NCBI GenBank assembly: GCA_914767715.1
Contig: OU612068.1
Location: 13,764,001-13,828,000, forward strand
Length of the DNA stretch: 64,000 bases
DNA from: Membranipora membranacea
Lineage: Eukaryota; Bryozoa; Gymnolaemata; Cheilostomatida; Membraniporidae
Direction: 5' to 3'
Under the pieces are notes generated by a model. It ran no database searches. It saw nothing but the letters and a program-made list of their open reading frames with translations, and had not been told where the DNA came from. This document shows, piece by piece, positions 46,201-57,757 of the stretch. Both the position numbers and the translations under genes were made by a program. How positions within the stretch are numbered: the first letter of the stretch is position 1; each line of letters opens with the position of its first letter.

Positions 46201-49200
46201 CCAACTGCTACAGAAAGGTTAGAAACTATAACATCTATAAAATCCATGTCACGACTTAAGTTTACTCAGTTTAGAAAACGTTAAACAGAAGTTTGTCACT
46301 TTCTCAACACTCTAGTATGGTAATGTACCATCATTGTTATGTGTAATACTTAATGTGTAGGAAAATCTTATGATGATCTTGATCTGTGGAATATTATCCT
46401 TACCTATCACATGATGACTGTAACTGCAGGTCAGACAAAAACTTCTGGATCACAGCATCGTACATGGCACCCAAGTGGTAATGTAATAAATGTCTGTTTG
46501 TGATGTCTTATTTACCATATATGAGGCCACTGAAGAAAGTAATGCCTTTGTCAGGTCTCACCCTCTCCATGTTAATAGCATCTTTAGAATAATTAATAAT
46601 ATTACCTCACTTTTGGCAGTTAGCTCCTAAGTGCTGCTGTCCGTTGAAATAAGCTGTGTGCAATTTTCAAACAAGATTTCCTTTATGCAAAATGGTCAAA
46701 ATTGTCCTGTCATCTAGATCAAGGCATTAGTTTTTGAATAGCCTCACTAAATGTTGGTATGACACATGTGTGACACATGTTGCGTGTGACACATGTGAGG
46801 TGTGACACATGTGGTAACTTAGTTTAAGTGCTCAAACGGTGCAAGATGCTGGTAGAGGCATTTCATTGATAATGAAATGTCTCTACCAGCATCTTGCACC
46901 GTTTGAGCACTTAAACTAGTGGTATCTATGTATGTTGATTTCAGTAGTATTATGCTATGTTTTATCCCTTGACTCACTTCAGGTGGTATAATGAAGATAA
47001 TCATACAGAAGACCATTTAGAGAGAGGGAGAATGAATCCTCACACCAGACAGCTGGAGAGTGATACAGACTCTGAGGATGAAGATAGAGCTCAACTCATG
47101 TAAGTTATCACCTCTTTTTATCATAATTAAAAACCTCACTGCTAGTCATTGTACCCAGGTGGCTTGTAGCAATTATTTTGTGCCAATAACAAAAAAGCAT
47201 TAGGGTTACCTCCTATTGGGATAAAATATCCCTGATGTAAATGGTTGCCTCTCTGCCTACCCATCAAAACACACACATCTCTTGAAGAGTGTTACTCGAA
47301 ACGTTCAAAAATTTAATATTATAACAACAAATAATTATTGGCTATTGGCTAAAAAACAAAGTGTCACTGCCAATGGCCGATTAGTGCCAGTTCAGTTTTG
47401 GCAGCTTGCTGCACACCCACGATTAGGAGGTCCACCATGGCCTCACCTCTAGGATGCATTCTAGTTTTCTAGAATGTATCACATTCTCAGTATGAGGATT
47501 TAGGGCACCTTGCGTCCCTCTTTAGGGGCAGCCCAATCTTCTGTTTCTTAGCAAACAGCAAGTGACCTAGCAAAAAATCCTGTACATCAAAATTCATATA
47601 TATTACTATTTAGACTATTGTGCTGCGTGTTAACCTAATGTCTTTATAATTCATGTTATATCTATGGGACCTCTTCTTTCCTGCCATTTAGTCGCTGCTT
47701 TTACATTTTTTTGCAGTGATTCTCTAGAGAAGTTTGCTGCAGAAGATTTCCGACGAGAATCTTCAGATGACCCCAGCGATGAGGAACCCTCCGCTCAACC
47801 AGGTTTATTCCAGTTCAGATCTCCTCCCAAAGGTGCCAATAAAAATATAAATAGACTGCGAGCCAATGGCTTAGTGACTAACGACCAAATGAATGGCGTG
47901 AGAAAACAACTGCAACCTCACTTAGACGGTGCAGAATCAGAACCGCGTCCTCCAGATAAACCAGCCTCTGATAAAATACGTAATCACCGTCATACACGAC
48001 CTTCTGAACTACCCGTCTATAATCAAGTGTATAACCCTTCAGCATATAAACAGTCGGACTCTGATCATAAACCTGACACTAAGCCACCTGCGGTTCCTCA
48101 TCACATGTTGGAGCCGCGGCCTCCTGACAGCCCTCGTCCCGGAAGCAGACCAGGTAGCCGACCTAATAGTGGTAGACTGAGGTCCCGAGGAGGCAGCAAG
48201 GCTAGTAATCACAGTAACAAACCCACCCCTGAGAGCTCAGGTACCGGTGAGGAACTCTCTAAACAGCTACATAATGGTCACCACACTGACTCTACCAGAA
48301 TAGCTGGAGGCGCTGAGCTATCACCACTGCTCACCAATCGTGTAGAGCTGGCATCACGTCGTATACTGAAGCAGGGAGATGATCTGCCTAGCCCTCGTAC
48401 ATCACATATGGAGCCTCGTATCTCGTCAGCGGGTCGCCGACGGGGCAGTGGGTCAGCAGGCAGTAGGACAGGCAGCAGTTCGTCGAGTAGAGAGGACCAG
48501 TTGGGAGTACCTCCACACATACAGCAGCTTAGAATGTCTGATAGAGCACCTTCTCCTCTAAGCAGTCGAGGCTCAACTCGTCTGAGCAGGAAATCCCTCA
48601 GGGAGATTCCAGATACAGATGAACGACTCATTAATGCTCAGATCTCTTCCAGCCCAGTAAGTAACTTAGATTATTTGGTAACACCTCAGTAAACAGACTC
48701 GTCAAATTCAAAAAAGCTAAGGCATTGCAATTTACTCACTAGTTAGTAGTTGATGGGATCTTTATTCTCATGATGCCAAAAACAAATCTGGCAAAGCCCT
48801 CCACTATGTATTATGGCATTACTATCATATAAATATGAATACTTCAAGACTACCCAAAGTCCAATACATATTATAGTGAGGCAGTTACTTATGATAACGT
48901 TATGTCATGCATTGGTCTTTGGGTAGTCTTCAATTTAATTGTACACGGATATTATTTTAATACTCTGTCTGTTGGTCCGTTGTGGTTGAGATGGAGAGAC
49001 ATAACAGTTGTTGGTTGTTGTGTAGCTGTTTTAACATCCCTTTTGATTTTATCTGACGCAGACACGAGCACATTATGACCCTACTGACCCTCAAAATGAT
49101 CCCTCGGCAACAATCCGTCCTCAGTTCCAGCATGTAGACGATACGTTCGATGAGGAACACATGCTACAGTTCCTGGCGAGGGAACAAGAGCTGGGCGGCT

Positions 49201-50435
49201 CACTGGATGAGCAAAATAATGTGCTCAAAAAACAGCCTCCTAAAAGTGGCCAATATGATCACCAGGTAAATAAATGTGCACCTCCCCGTCTCAACGTTGT
49301 CTTTGTCTATTTTGAACTGTGGTATGTTCTGAGATGTGTTTGTGGTATGATTGAAATGCTCTTTCCAGAAGTTAAAAATTGCCATTTCATTGTGTGTTTT
49401 ATGCTCTGCTGCTTCTATGGAGAAATAACATGCTCTCAACTTATTTGGCTTACCAGAATTAGAATTATGCTAATGTAATTAGGAGTTCCTCCTCCATGGT
49501 CAATTACACGATAAACCATAGTACTTACTTTTTAAAAAAAACTAATATATATAAAATATCTTTTATATATATATTATATTATAATTTTTATATACTTCAC
49601 AGGGTCTGAGTGATGGTGAACACTCAAGTGATGAGTCAATCATGACGACGTCTGTACCAGTCATCGGGGCACACGACTACAGGAAGGAAATGGAGGACAC
49701 GCTCCAGGGTTCAGATACTCGTGACTTTAGTATGTTCTCTCCACCAATAGTCACCGCCAGTCAGAGAAAGTCAGAGGAACACTTTAATGATACTCTCAAC
49801 TCCTCTTATCTCCATAAGTCTAACAGCTGTAAGTTGTTTGGGTACATCTAAATACTGACAATACTGAAATGCCCAGTTTCACTTTACCCATCAGGGTCTT
49901 TAAAAAAAAACAGCCAAAATTGCAATCTGATTGCTCACTAAATGAGTGAGTGGTACTTGCTAGGGTCTCGCTCAGAAGTTGCTCACTCATTGATGGAACT
50001 ATATAAATTCTGAGTGAACGATCTTGGAGTGATTTTGTCTAATTGAAAGACCAAGTGAGTGAAAATTTCTAGATTGAGGTAGATAGAATAGGTAGGTAGG
50101 TGGTAGATATCACTGGCGTTTTGTAACACCCCAAGCTTCAAAAGTATCATGAAAAATCTTGAGTCGGCTGATGAAAAAAACGTCATATCATGCTGGGTTG
50201 TAATCAGTATGTATACTTGAGTGAAAGCCTTGCATCTAAAATAAGTACATTCATGAACTTTTACTTTTGTTATACTTTAGATGGAGGAGGTAGGAAACAC
50301 AAGCGCCTGTCTAGTGATCAGTCAGCAGGGGCAGCTAACTCTGACCATGATGAGGAGGAATTAGATCTACTTTATGATCCAGTGCTCAGCTGTTACTACG
50401 ACCCTAACACTCATAAGTACTATGAGCTCTTGTGA
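40278..50435 (+). CDS. CFAP20DC: CFAP20 domain-containing protein (CFAP20DC, human C3orf67), complete
   Basis: Protein of 1080 residues with an N-terminal CFAP20-type beta-sandwich domain (CFAP20 itself lines axonemal doublet microtubules). Exons: 40278-40298, 40682-40768, 41121-41214, 41771-41843, 42206-42320, 42736-42892, 43573-43737, 44071-44250, 44616-44774, 45235-45669, 46103-46217, 46983-47099, 47717-48656, 49062-49265, 49603-49828, 50281-50435; total 3243 bases in frame. MFKNEFQGGNFFEIFSAQGK, EKEVKSFVYNLEGT, TPLHAKIPL and ISANCKLRRI match the human protein from memory. The middle is disordered, rich in Ser, Pro, Arg and His. The end, YDPVLSCYYDPNTHKYYEL, is the conserved C-terminal motif of the family. 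An optional 48-base exon is possible at 46430-46477. A polyadenylation signal AATAAA lies at 51064-51069. Confidence 0.94.
42476..42497. repeat. short CAAGGAG palindrome
   Basis: aatcaaggagctaactcctt with gg following is an almost perfect palindrome in the CFAP20DC intron after 42320. It is probably a solo end pair of the CAAGGAGT foldback family. An (AGT)n run lies just before at about 42413-42427. Confidence 0.5.
43326..43528. repeat. inverted repeat in CFAP20DC intron
   Basis: The left arm ccaatgtgttggctctgatt (from 43329) is complementary to tcagattagagccaacacat (43502-43521). The arms are about 50 bases and the spacer about 100. A foldback element with no coding content. Confidence 0.65.
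45962..46000. repeat. short hairpin
   Basis: gagagttgttcctctc and gagaggacaactctc flank an 8-base loop, in the CFAP20DC intron after 45669. It is intronic, so not a terminator. Confidence 0.5.
46430..46477 (+). other. possible 48-base cassette exon of CFAP20DC
   Basis: Between exons 11 and 12, cag|gtcagac and aagtg|gtaatg bound 48 bases that keep frame whether included or skipped, encoding RSDKNFWITASYMAPK. The acceptor has a poor pyrimidine tract. It cannot be confirmed from the sequence alone. Confidence 0.4.
46755..46812. repeat. gtgacacatgt tandem repeat
   Basis: Four degenerate copies of (g)tgacacatgtg lie directly before the long hairpin at 46820. Confidence 0.7.
46820..46918. repeat. 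near-perfect 99-bp hairpin (GTGCTCAAAC foldback family)
   Basis: Arms of 47 bases with a single mismatch (gaggc on the left, gagac in the complement of the right) separated by a 3-base loop (gat). The ends are agtttaagtgctcaaacggt and its complement. The near identity suggests recent insertion or ongoing homogenisation. Related diverged copies: 6947-7074, 53500-53545 (core), 61112-61229, 63521-63669. The transcript of CFAP20DC would fold this into a long double-stranded stem. Confidence 0.85.
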
Positions 50436-50764
50436 CAAGGAGACTTTAATGTAGTTTTGTCAAGACCAAGTTTGGTCTATTTGCATCCATTCGGAGTTGC
50501 TCCTCCCCATTCTCTGGTCACACCGCGGCTTCACCAGTGGAAGGGAGCGACTGGAATGCAAGCAAATTGGATTAAACTTGATCTAAGTTTTTTCTCATGT
50601 CTTACCAAGCTGGAGAGCACACTACTCTCAACCAACCATCTGCAAAATTTAAAATGGATGGTTGTTGGTGAAGCGCCCTAAACCAATCATCCTTGCTCCT
50701 CAAGCTAGAAAGGGCAATGTGTAGCAATAGATATTCATAGTTAGTCTGACTGCTCATATATTTT

Positions 50765-50818
50765 TGGCAGAGAATTATTCCTGGGGATATTTTTCCATAG
50801 CATGCCAAAGAAATAAGA
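50765..50818 (+). repeat. dispersed repeat (copy 3) shared with the RFX6 intron
   Basis: ttggcagagaattattcctg followed by gggatatttttccatagcat and gccaaagaaataagacaaa aligns with 16560-16625 and with the RFX6-like intron near 8260-8310 (minus strand). Confidence 0.6.
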
Positions 50819-51063
50819 CAAAGGGTGGGAGAGCAATTAAAGAAAAAATGGAAAAGACTCTTCTCAACATTTTGTATTTTTGTTATTCAACACTCTGGGT
50901 ATATAAAAATTGGCAAGGGTAAAGTTTGCTTTTACTGTTAAACCGTTCCAATTTATGATGCATTAAGATTTCTCCGTTCTATGCTGTGATATTAAGGAAT
51001 AATTGTATTTATAATGAAGTGTGTGTGTGTGTGCCTGTGAAAACTTCTTACTTACTTTTCTCA

Positions 51064-51069
51064 AATAAA
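51064..51069 (+). terminator. polyadenylation signal AATAAA
   Basis: Canonical hexamer about 630 bases after the CFAP20DC stop codon, preceded by a (GT)n tract. It is the best candidate for that transcript's 3' end. Confidence 0.4.
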
Positions 51070-52242
51070 GCTCACTCCTAACTGTAATGTATGATAAACA
51101 ATCACTGTGCGCTGCAGCAGCCTAAGTAGTTGTCTGCTCCTCCATTAATAGGGGTCAACTACTGGTATCAGTTGGTGATTTGACAATGAGGTTGTTATAA
51201 AATGATATTAGGATCTCAAGCTGCCATCAACCAGGTTTTAGCAAAGACATATGATAGGCCTTGACATAGCCGGGGAATGAATCAATCCAAACTTCAAGTT
51301 GTGAAGACAGATAAGTATCGATGGTATCTGTTATGAATGAAGATTGAGGAGTTGGAACCTGCAAAGTCTGAAGACTAAAGGCTGAAAGCCACTGAGGACC
51401 AAGCGATAAGAATATCTCGAATATCTTGTGTTTAGATCCTAATCTTGCGGATGATTATTAGATTAACTCCTGTGAATCCTTCCTACCCCCTCATTACGTG
51501 GTTGTGATAAGACATTTAGATGACATTTAACATCTAACATTGAAAAAGTAAGGACACTGCGGCAATTAGTTATACAATTTAATATGCTGGCCTGAGGATA
51601 ATTCACACGCATATAACTATGTTGTTACATCAAAATAATATAATAAATGTCGGACTTATTAGTGGTTGCCTTCTCCCATGTCTTGACATTCTCAGACACC
51701 CCCTTAACGACTGCCTACGCCCGCGATCTCCATCACGAACGCTACTCAGGCTGGCTGGGGATCATGATGAAAACTATTACACAATTAGCAATACAACTTA
51801 ACGCTGAGGCTGTTCGGCTTGGCGTCTAAAGGCTACTCGGCTTGACAGTCTAAAAGCTACTTCTAATGATAATGCTAATGCTACACTTCTGTGCTGCCGC
51901 CAAAACGCTATCTGCCCTGCTTAGCAGTAAAGACATTACTGACTCAAGCTCTAACTGCTGCATATACTTATTGATGCACCAAGATGTACACATGGCGCAT
52001 TTGTGGCAGGCAGTTTCACTTTGACAATATTAGTGTTGTAATGTCATAAAAGTTGGAGGTAATTTGTAGTTGTCTTCTCTTGCTTTTATTTTTGGGTGTG
52101 ACAATCTTAGCAGGTGTTTGATGTAGTGTCCAGTAGTGATCAGAGTCAGCCTGAGGTACGTGATAGGATATTCATTCGATATTGTCATCATTGTTGGCTT
52201 CTATATCAAAAGGTGGGGGTGGGGAGACGCATAATCCAAATA

Positions 52243-52390
52243 CTAAACCATTGAGATATAAAACGATTCTCTATAATATTGAGATTTATTATTATGATAA
52301 TAAATTGATGCTCCACAGTCAGTATCAAAAACCCTAAACCATAAGATATAAAACAAATATCTATATTATAATAAATTGATGCTCAAAAGT
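52243..52390. repeat. two-copy direct repeat, A/T-rich
   Basis: ctaaacca followed by a gagatataaaac-like word, an A/T-rich middle and aataaattgatgctc occurs at 52243 and again, shortened, at 52334. Confidence 0.6.
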
Positions 52391-53370
52391 TAATCTGCTG
52401 TTCAACCTAAGTTAGTTTTATAATGATATTCCAAACACCTTAAAAATTTAGATATAATGTAAACTTTATCTTCACTTGTAGTGAAAATAGACTAACAGAT
52501 AATTCTACAGGCAGACAGGAACAACACATTTAGCAACCCATGCTTGGCAACACAGGCTGTCTCCATAACTATACTTGATGGACCTTAAAATTTTTCATAT
52601 CATGTTATTCAAAATGAGGCGAAATCCTGTGTATGATGCTGTCAATTTGCTGTCAATGGTGATTGATATTTAATGCAAAAAGCAAAAGCAAAGAGCAGAT
52701 AAAAAATGGATTTGAATTTGTGGCAATAAAGAATGGTTTAAGACATGACTTGTCATGATAATAAGAATGATGTGTCTGCAATAACAATTTTCAAAACGCA
52801 AAAATTACAAAAATGGATGGTATTTATGTTGTGATTAAATTGGTGTCCGGGACAACAAATTATAAATAGTACATCTGCCACTTTTGCAAAGTCTGCAGGA
52901 TTCGCTGCAGATTTTTGAATGATGCCTATATTCTGGCAATGGGATGGTGTGGGATGATATTTAGTCAAAAACCTTGCATTCAATTTGCTCAAATTTGTTG
53001 CATCGTTATCTTTTAATATCATTATTGGTGGTAATACTCACCTTAAAATTACCATCTATACAGAACCGCTAATTCTAAAAACCATCCATTGCAGAATCAG
53101 ATCACAAAAGAGTATATATCCTTATATATCCTTAATCTGTGACCATATCATTTGACAATGACATCATACAATGTTACAAAATCCTGTTGTGAAAAACACA
53201 TCAAAAGACAGGAAAAAGAATTAGTTTGTTTAATCGTTATATTTAATTATACTCATGTTCATTAGTTTTGACTAAGAGCTATTTCTGTTTCCTTGTATTT
53301 TCGATCATCATTGATAAATGGACTATGATGTCAAATTATTGCTACCACACATTCATTTATCTGCTTATCT

Positions 53371-53624
53371 AATTTTTGCTCCATGCCAACAAGCTGAGGA
53401 GGCCCCCTAATCCCTTAGTGGAAGTTTCATGATCGGATAAGCAGTAGTGTAAGAGCTTAAAATGTGTCAGGGAAAGTGGTTGACAATGTCGGGATAGCTG
53501 GTAGTAGCATTTCATTATCAACCACTTTCCCTGACACATTTTAAGCTCTTACACTATTGCTTATCTGGTCATGAAAACTTCCACTAAGGGATTAGGAGAC
53601 GCTTGTTGGCATGGAGCAGAAATT
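53371..53624. repeat. large palindromic element (254 bp)
   Basis: The left arm starts aatttttgctccatgccaac and runs through ctaatcccttagtggaagtt, gtaagagcttaaaatgtgtc and agggaaagtggttga; the right arm is its complement and ends gttggcatggagcagaaatt. Arms are over 100 bases with few mismatches. The central segment, gctggtagtagcatttcatt, is shared with the GTGCTCAAAC foldback family. No coding sequence. Confidence 0.85.
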
Positions 53625-55671
53625 CTCTTGACCACATGGGCATAATCCAGCATAAGCTTTCATATTCAATATTATTGTATATATAGCTAGTTATATGACT
53701 TGCATATTCTTATGCCGGATTACCACATTAATGTGATATATCGCCTTTTCAGTTTCTCGGGAACTACTTGCACCATCTCAAAAATTCTTTCACTGACACG
53801 TTGCTAGTAGTTTGACTTATGTTTAATATCACAATATCCCAAGAAGTTTTAAAAAGCGATATATCACGTTAATAATGGGTTGTGGTGTGGGAGGATTATC
53901 AGATTAGATTAGGCTTTAATCTGCTCACTCCACCATTACTAAGGGATTATAAAACCAACATTGACCAAACATTAGCTTGAGGTCTTTACCTCTTACAAAA
54001 AATTCAAGAATATCTTAAACCAGTCTAATACAGTTTACCAATTTACCTTCCTAAAGGTTCCAATACTGAACTAAAGTGTTTCAAATTTTATTCCTTGATC
54101 AAAGATTTTTACAGGCTGGTATGCGGAATTTAATTCCATTGTACTTTTTTCAGTTTCAAAATAAGGGTTTGAAGCAGCTTTTTATCAGTTGTTATTGAGC
54201 AGAACAGAAGATGAACTTTTCCTTTAAGTGGTTTACAGTTGTCCTATTAAAGATGAGAGGCGAGGAACTTGTTTTCAACCTGGGCAGGTTAGCTATTCTG
54301 CAGACCAACTACATAAATTGGTACGGCCTAAACAGTCGATACTATGACAAGAACTAACCAAATTTCCTATAGCAGAGTTGCATCACTGTTTTTTTATGAA
54401 ATTTCATTGCACAACTCTGAAAACACCATAGCATATCAGTCTGAGATCAGGGGTTTGTGGTTATATAGTCCGAGCCCCAGGACTCTTGCCCTCCCGGGCC
54501 GGTGATCATATTATAACATCAACATCAATAATTATATAATATCAGAAGTGCGAGATTGTTGAATCAAATCGTCACCGTCGCTCAAATCGTTTACCCCTGC
54601 CGGTCCCTCAATCTTACCAATTGATCCTAAATTGTTCACAGGAAAGACATATTGCTCGATCGATCAAGTTATGGATGATTTGAGAAAGAAAACTCTGACA
54701 GGGTTTGTAACATCAAAAATGAACGATCAGATAAGGATTTTGGCAAATTTTAATTAAAAGACACCAGCGCCTAAGTGGCAGTCTCGAGGGTTGAAGGAAC
54801 TGATGCTGTGATGTTCTTAGTCCACAGCTTTTATAATGTCTGCATCAATTGTTGCCAGTCTGATATCATGAGTATATGGTGCAGCACAGTACATATCACC
54901 TTTCTATCTCATCGTGAAATCTGTCACAAGGTGAAAGTCATTGCTTCTGCATGGCCTGCAAAGATTTTGGTCTCAACTGCATATGTTTTTTTTAAAAAGA
55001 TGTCAATTCTCCCAAAAGTGCGGTCAAATGAGGAAACTGTAATAATATGTAGCAACGTGCAGTACAAGGTATCACCCTAACCCTACCCTGGTTACACGTG
55101 GAGTACAAGTGTGATTTATTGAAGAAAAACCACAGCAAAGTCTCTGAATTATTACAAATTGATATGACCTTCCTCCAGCAGTACCAACCTGTTATAACCC
55201 TAAGCTCTGACAGCTGACAGCTGTGACAAGGCTAAATTGGTTACTATATTTAATTATCAGGCTATAATCTGATATTGATCAGCTAATACATTTTACAAAG
55301 AAGGCAGTATTTTCTGTAAATTATCCACCGACCTAAGTCAAAAAGTTATTTAGGGAAAAAATCTGACATTTGTCACAAATTGCCATCTAACTTGAACATT
55401 TATCAAAATAAATTCTCGGTTGTTTGTTTGTGACGTTTCTACCTGTAATGTGCTTGGATGATATCTCTTATCTGTGCCAGGTGGTTCTTTCTCTGTCATT
55501 CCAAACGCCTTCATACAGTCCGGTTGTGGTTGATAATGATATACCACTTCCACAACCCAGGCAGAGTTTGAGAACTTAAGCTATATTTAACCAAACTTTA
55601 CTGTATCTGCCATTTTATGTTGGTGAACCATGTGCCTCTTTTCATATGTGCATAAGTTGCATATTTTCTTT

Positions 55672-56410
55672 GGTGTGACAAACAAAATTCTAGGAAGATT
55701 ACAACTAGTGCACTCACAACGTCTTTTCTGCCCCTTTTTTCTGGAAGGCTCCATTAGATAAACAGCAGAGAAAAACCTGCAGTCAACTAGTTTGTGTTAG
55801 CATACCGCATCTCTCCTACGTTGGCATCCACGCCTTTTATTACTATCATAGCTTACTTGGTATGACATAACAAAATGCTAGGAATATTATATACCAATTC
55901 ACCAACAATGTCTGTTCTACCTCTATCTTCTCAAAAGGCTCTGTGGATAAATATGGATAGAAAAACCTGTGGCCAACTGGTTGATGTTAGTATATCGCAC
56001 CCCCTCTTTCATTTTTGTCCGCGCAATGACATAACGAACTGAGAGATTATATCCTTGTTTGCCCACAATGTCTGTTCTGTCCCTATTTTCTCAAAAGGCT
56101 CCACAGATAAACAGCAGAGAAAAACCTGCGGCCATCTGGTTTATGCTAGCATAACACACCCCCTCCTGCTTTAGCGTCTACGCCAACAACTACTATCCTA
56201 GCCTACTTGGTATGACATAACAAATTGGGAGAAAGATTATAAATACTTTTTCACCCACAATGTCTATTCTGCCTTAATTTTCTCAAAAGGCTCCATAGAT
56301 AAACAGCAGAGACATTCCTGCTGACAACTGGTTGATGTTAGCATACCGCACCTCCTCCTACGTTACCGTCTGCACCGCCTTTTACTATAATAGTCTACTT
56401 ATTATGATAT
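55672..56410. repeat. satellite-like tandem repeat, four copies of about 175-186 bases
   Basis: Repeating order of tggtatgacataacaaa, gattata, cacaatgtctgttctgcc, ttctcaaaaggctcca, gataaacagcagagaaaaac, ctggttgatgttagcata and ccgcacctcctcctacgt. Units begin near 55672, 55858, 56029 and 56208. Copies differ by many substitutions, so the array is old. No open frame is kept across units. Confidence 0.85.
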
Positions 56411-57277
56411 AACAACACTCAAAAAGCATCATATGAACATTGAATTATGACAACAACTATAACCCCGCGCATCACGCAAACCAATTTGTCAGCTGTACTG
56501 GTCATTGTGGCCTTGCTATCCATCGGCAAAATATATGCTGTTTGTGTTTGGTGAAGTATATGGGGTAGAGTAGAGACAACCCAGCCTCACATATATTCAC
56601 AGAACCTCAGGCTATTAGCTCTAAAAAGGTGAAACAGGTGGATATATATGCCTGTGTCAAGCACCTGCAAGGTGTTGGCTAATTATAGATGTGTGACTTC
56701 TCAACATATGTCGTTGTTACAAATATTAACACTTCCACTTTTTGGCTTAAAATATTTCAGTTCATTGTTTTTTGAGAATACAGATCATATCATATATCAT
56801 ATACACAGCGAAAATATAGACATATTGTGCTGAATTCATCGTAAATTAATTAGAAAAGAATGTGCCCTCCCTTTATTTATCGAACGTAATGAGTTTCCAC
56901 TCCCCCCCATGTGCTTCAATAAATATCAGTTATGTTATCGTATCATATAATGGCATTATTTTCATGTACCAATATCATCGTGTTACTGTTAAGGATATTT
57001 TCCATTACACGTCAAAATAATGAAAAGTGATGGGAAAGCCATGGGGGAAAGGGAAGACAAGAGAAAAATGATACGCTATTTTTATAATAGATTGTAAAGT
57101 TGAGAACTACATTGATTAAAGACACTGCTTGATTATAGCATCTCTACTCAAAATGATATATAATTGATTACGGTTATTTACTACTAAATCAATGGCGATG
57201 GGTAATTTCATATTTGCTGCCGTTAACAGCATGCCAGTAAATGATTTAAATGCCAAAAATAAGAGGAGTTTCTATCA

Positions 57278-57757
57278 TCACATCACAATGCAATTAGTTA
57301 TCTGCACATCAGTGATATCATTGTACTGTTGAGTGTAGTTCTTACATGAATTAGTCAGCCACTCATCTGTGTATGTGACATCACTAATTTCCTGTGCATG
57401 TTCTATTAATTTATTTAGGTTTTCTTGTCTGGACGCCACAATGTCATGTTCGGTAACGAATGGTAGCTTAGAATAATATTTATCATTTATATCAGAAAAC
57501 CACACTGCATAAAAATGGTTCTCAGGTTGCTAGGCGGAATGATGCATGGATGATTGATACTGTGTAGCATATTATCTGTTGCACTGCATTATGTTGTGAC
57601 AGTTGTCGGTTAGATGTTGATACATGTGTTTGTATCGTAGTCTTCTAGGCTGAATGAATAGATAGGATTTATACAGAGTTTTGACTGCAGAGATGAGGTG
57701 CGGGTCACTAGTGCTGACATTCATTTTGTCTGCGATCTTTACGAAAGCTGAACTCAA
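57278..57757 (-). pseudogene. unidentified reading frame broken by two stops, antisense to the start of the HtrL-like gene
   Basis: Two open segments lie in the same minus-strand frame, separated only by TAA (57574-57572) and a TAG near 57529. The first contains KIADKMNVSTSDPHLISAVK and LYKSYLFIQPRRLRYKHMYQ; the second contains PENHFYAVWFSDINDKYYSK, LPFVTEHDIVASRQENLNKL and YTDEWLTNSCKNYTQQYND. The polar, protein-like composition suggests a decayed coding sequence or retrocopy rather than chance, but I do not recognise the family. Alternatively the stops lie in an intron ending at ttttatgcag. The overlap with the signal-peptide exon on the plus strand argues against an active gene. Confidence 0.35.

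Larger units (their letters stand above)
50436..57692. other. long repeat-rich intergenic region
   Basis: Over 7 kb without a gene I can support. It holds the CFAP20DC 3' UTR, a dispersed repeat at 50765, a (GT)n run near 51024, a two-copy repeat at 52243, a large foldback at 53371, a four-copy satellite at 55672 and a broken reading frame at 57278. A 60-codon frame at 51647-51829 sits in a locally G/C-richer patch but has no recognisable domain or splice support. Confidence 0.6.

Noticed and set aside
48278-48631. 117-codon minus-strand frame opposite the large CFAP20DC exon
   Set aside because: Antisense shadow of a Ser/Arg-rich coding exon with perfect frame on the plus strand.
51647-51829. 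60-codon plus-strand frame in a G/C-richer patch
   Set aside because: No domain, no partner exons, two overlapping frames equally open; left as unassigned.
54775-55080. 101-codon plus-strand frame in the intergenic gap
   Set aside because: Does not begin with ATG, A/T-driven composition, no splice or homology support.
57515-57530. X-box upstream of the HtrL-like gene (GGTTGCTAGGCGG)
   Set aside because: Only the left half matches; the right half lacks RGYAAC.
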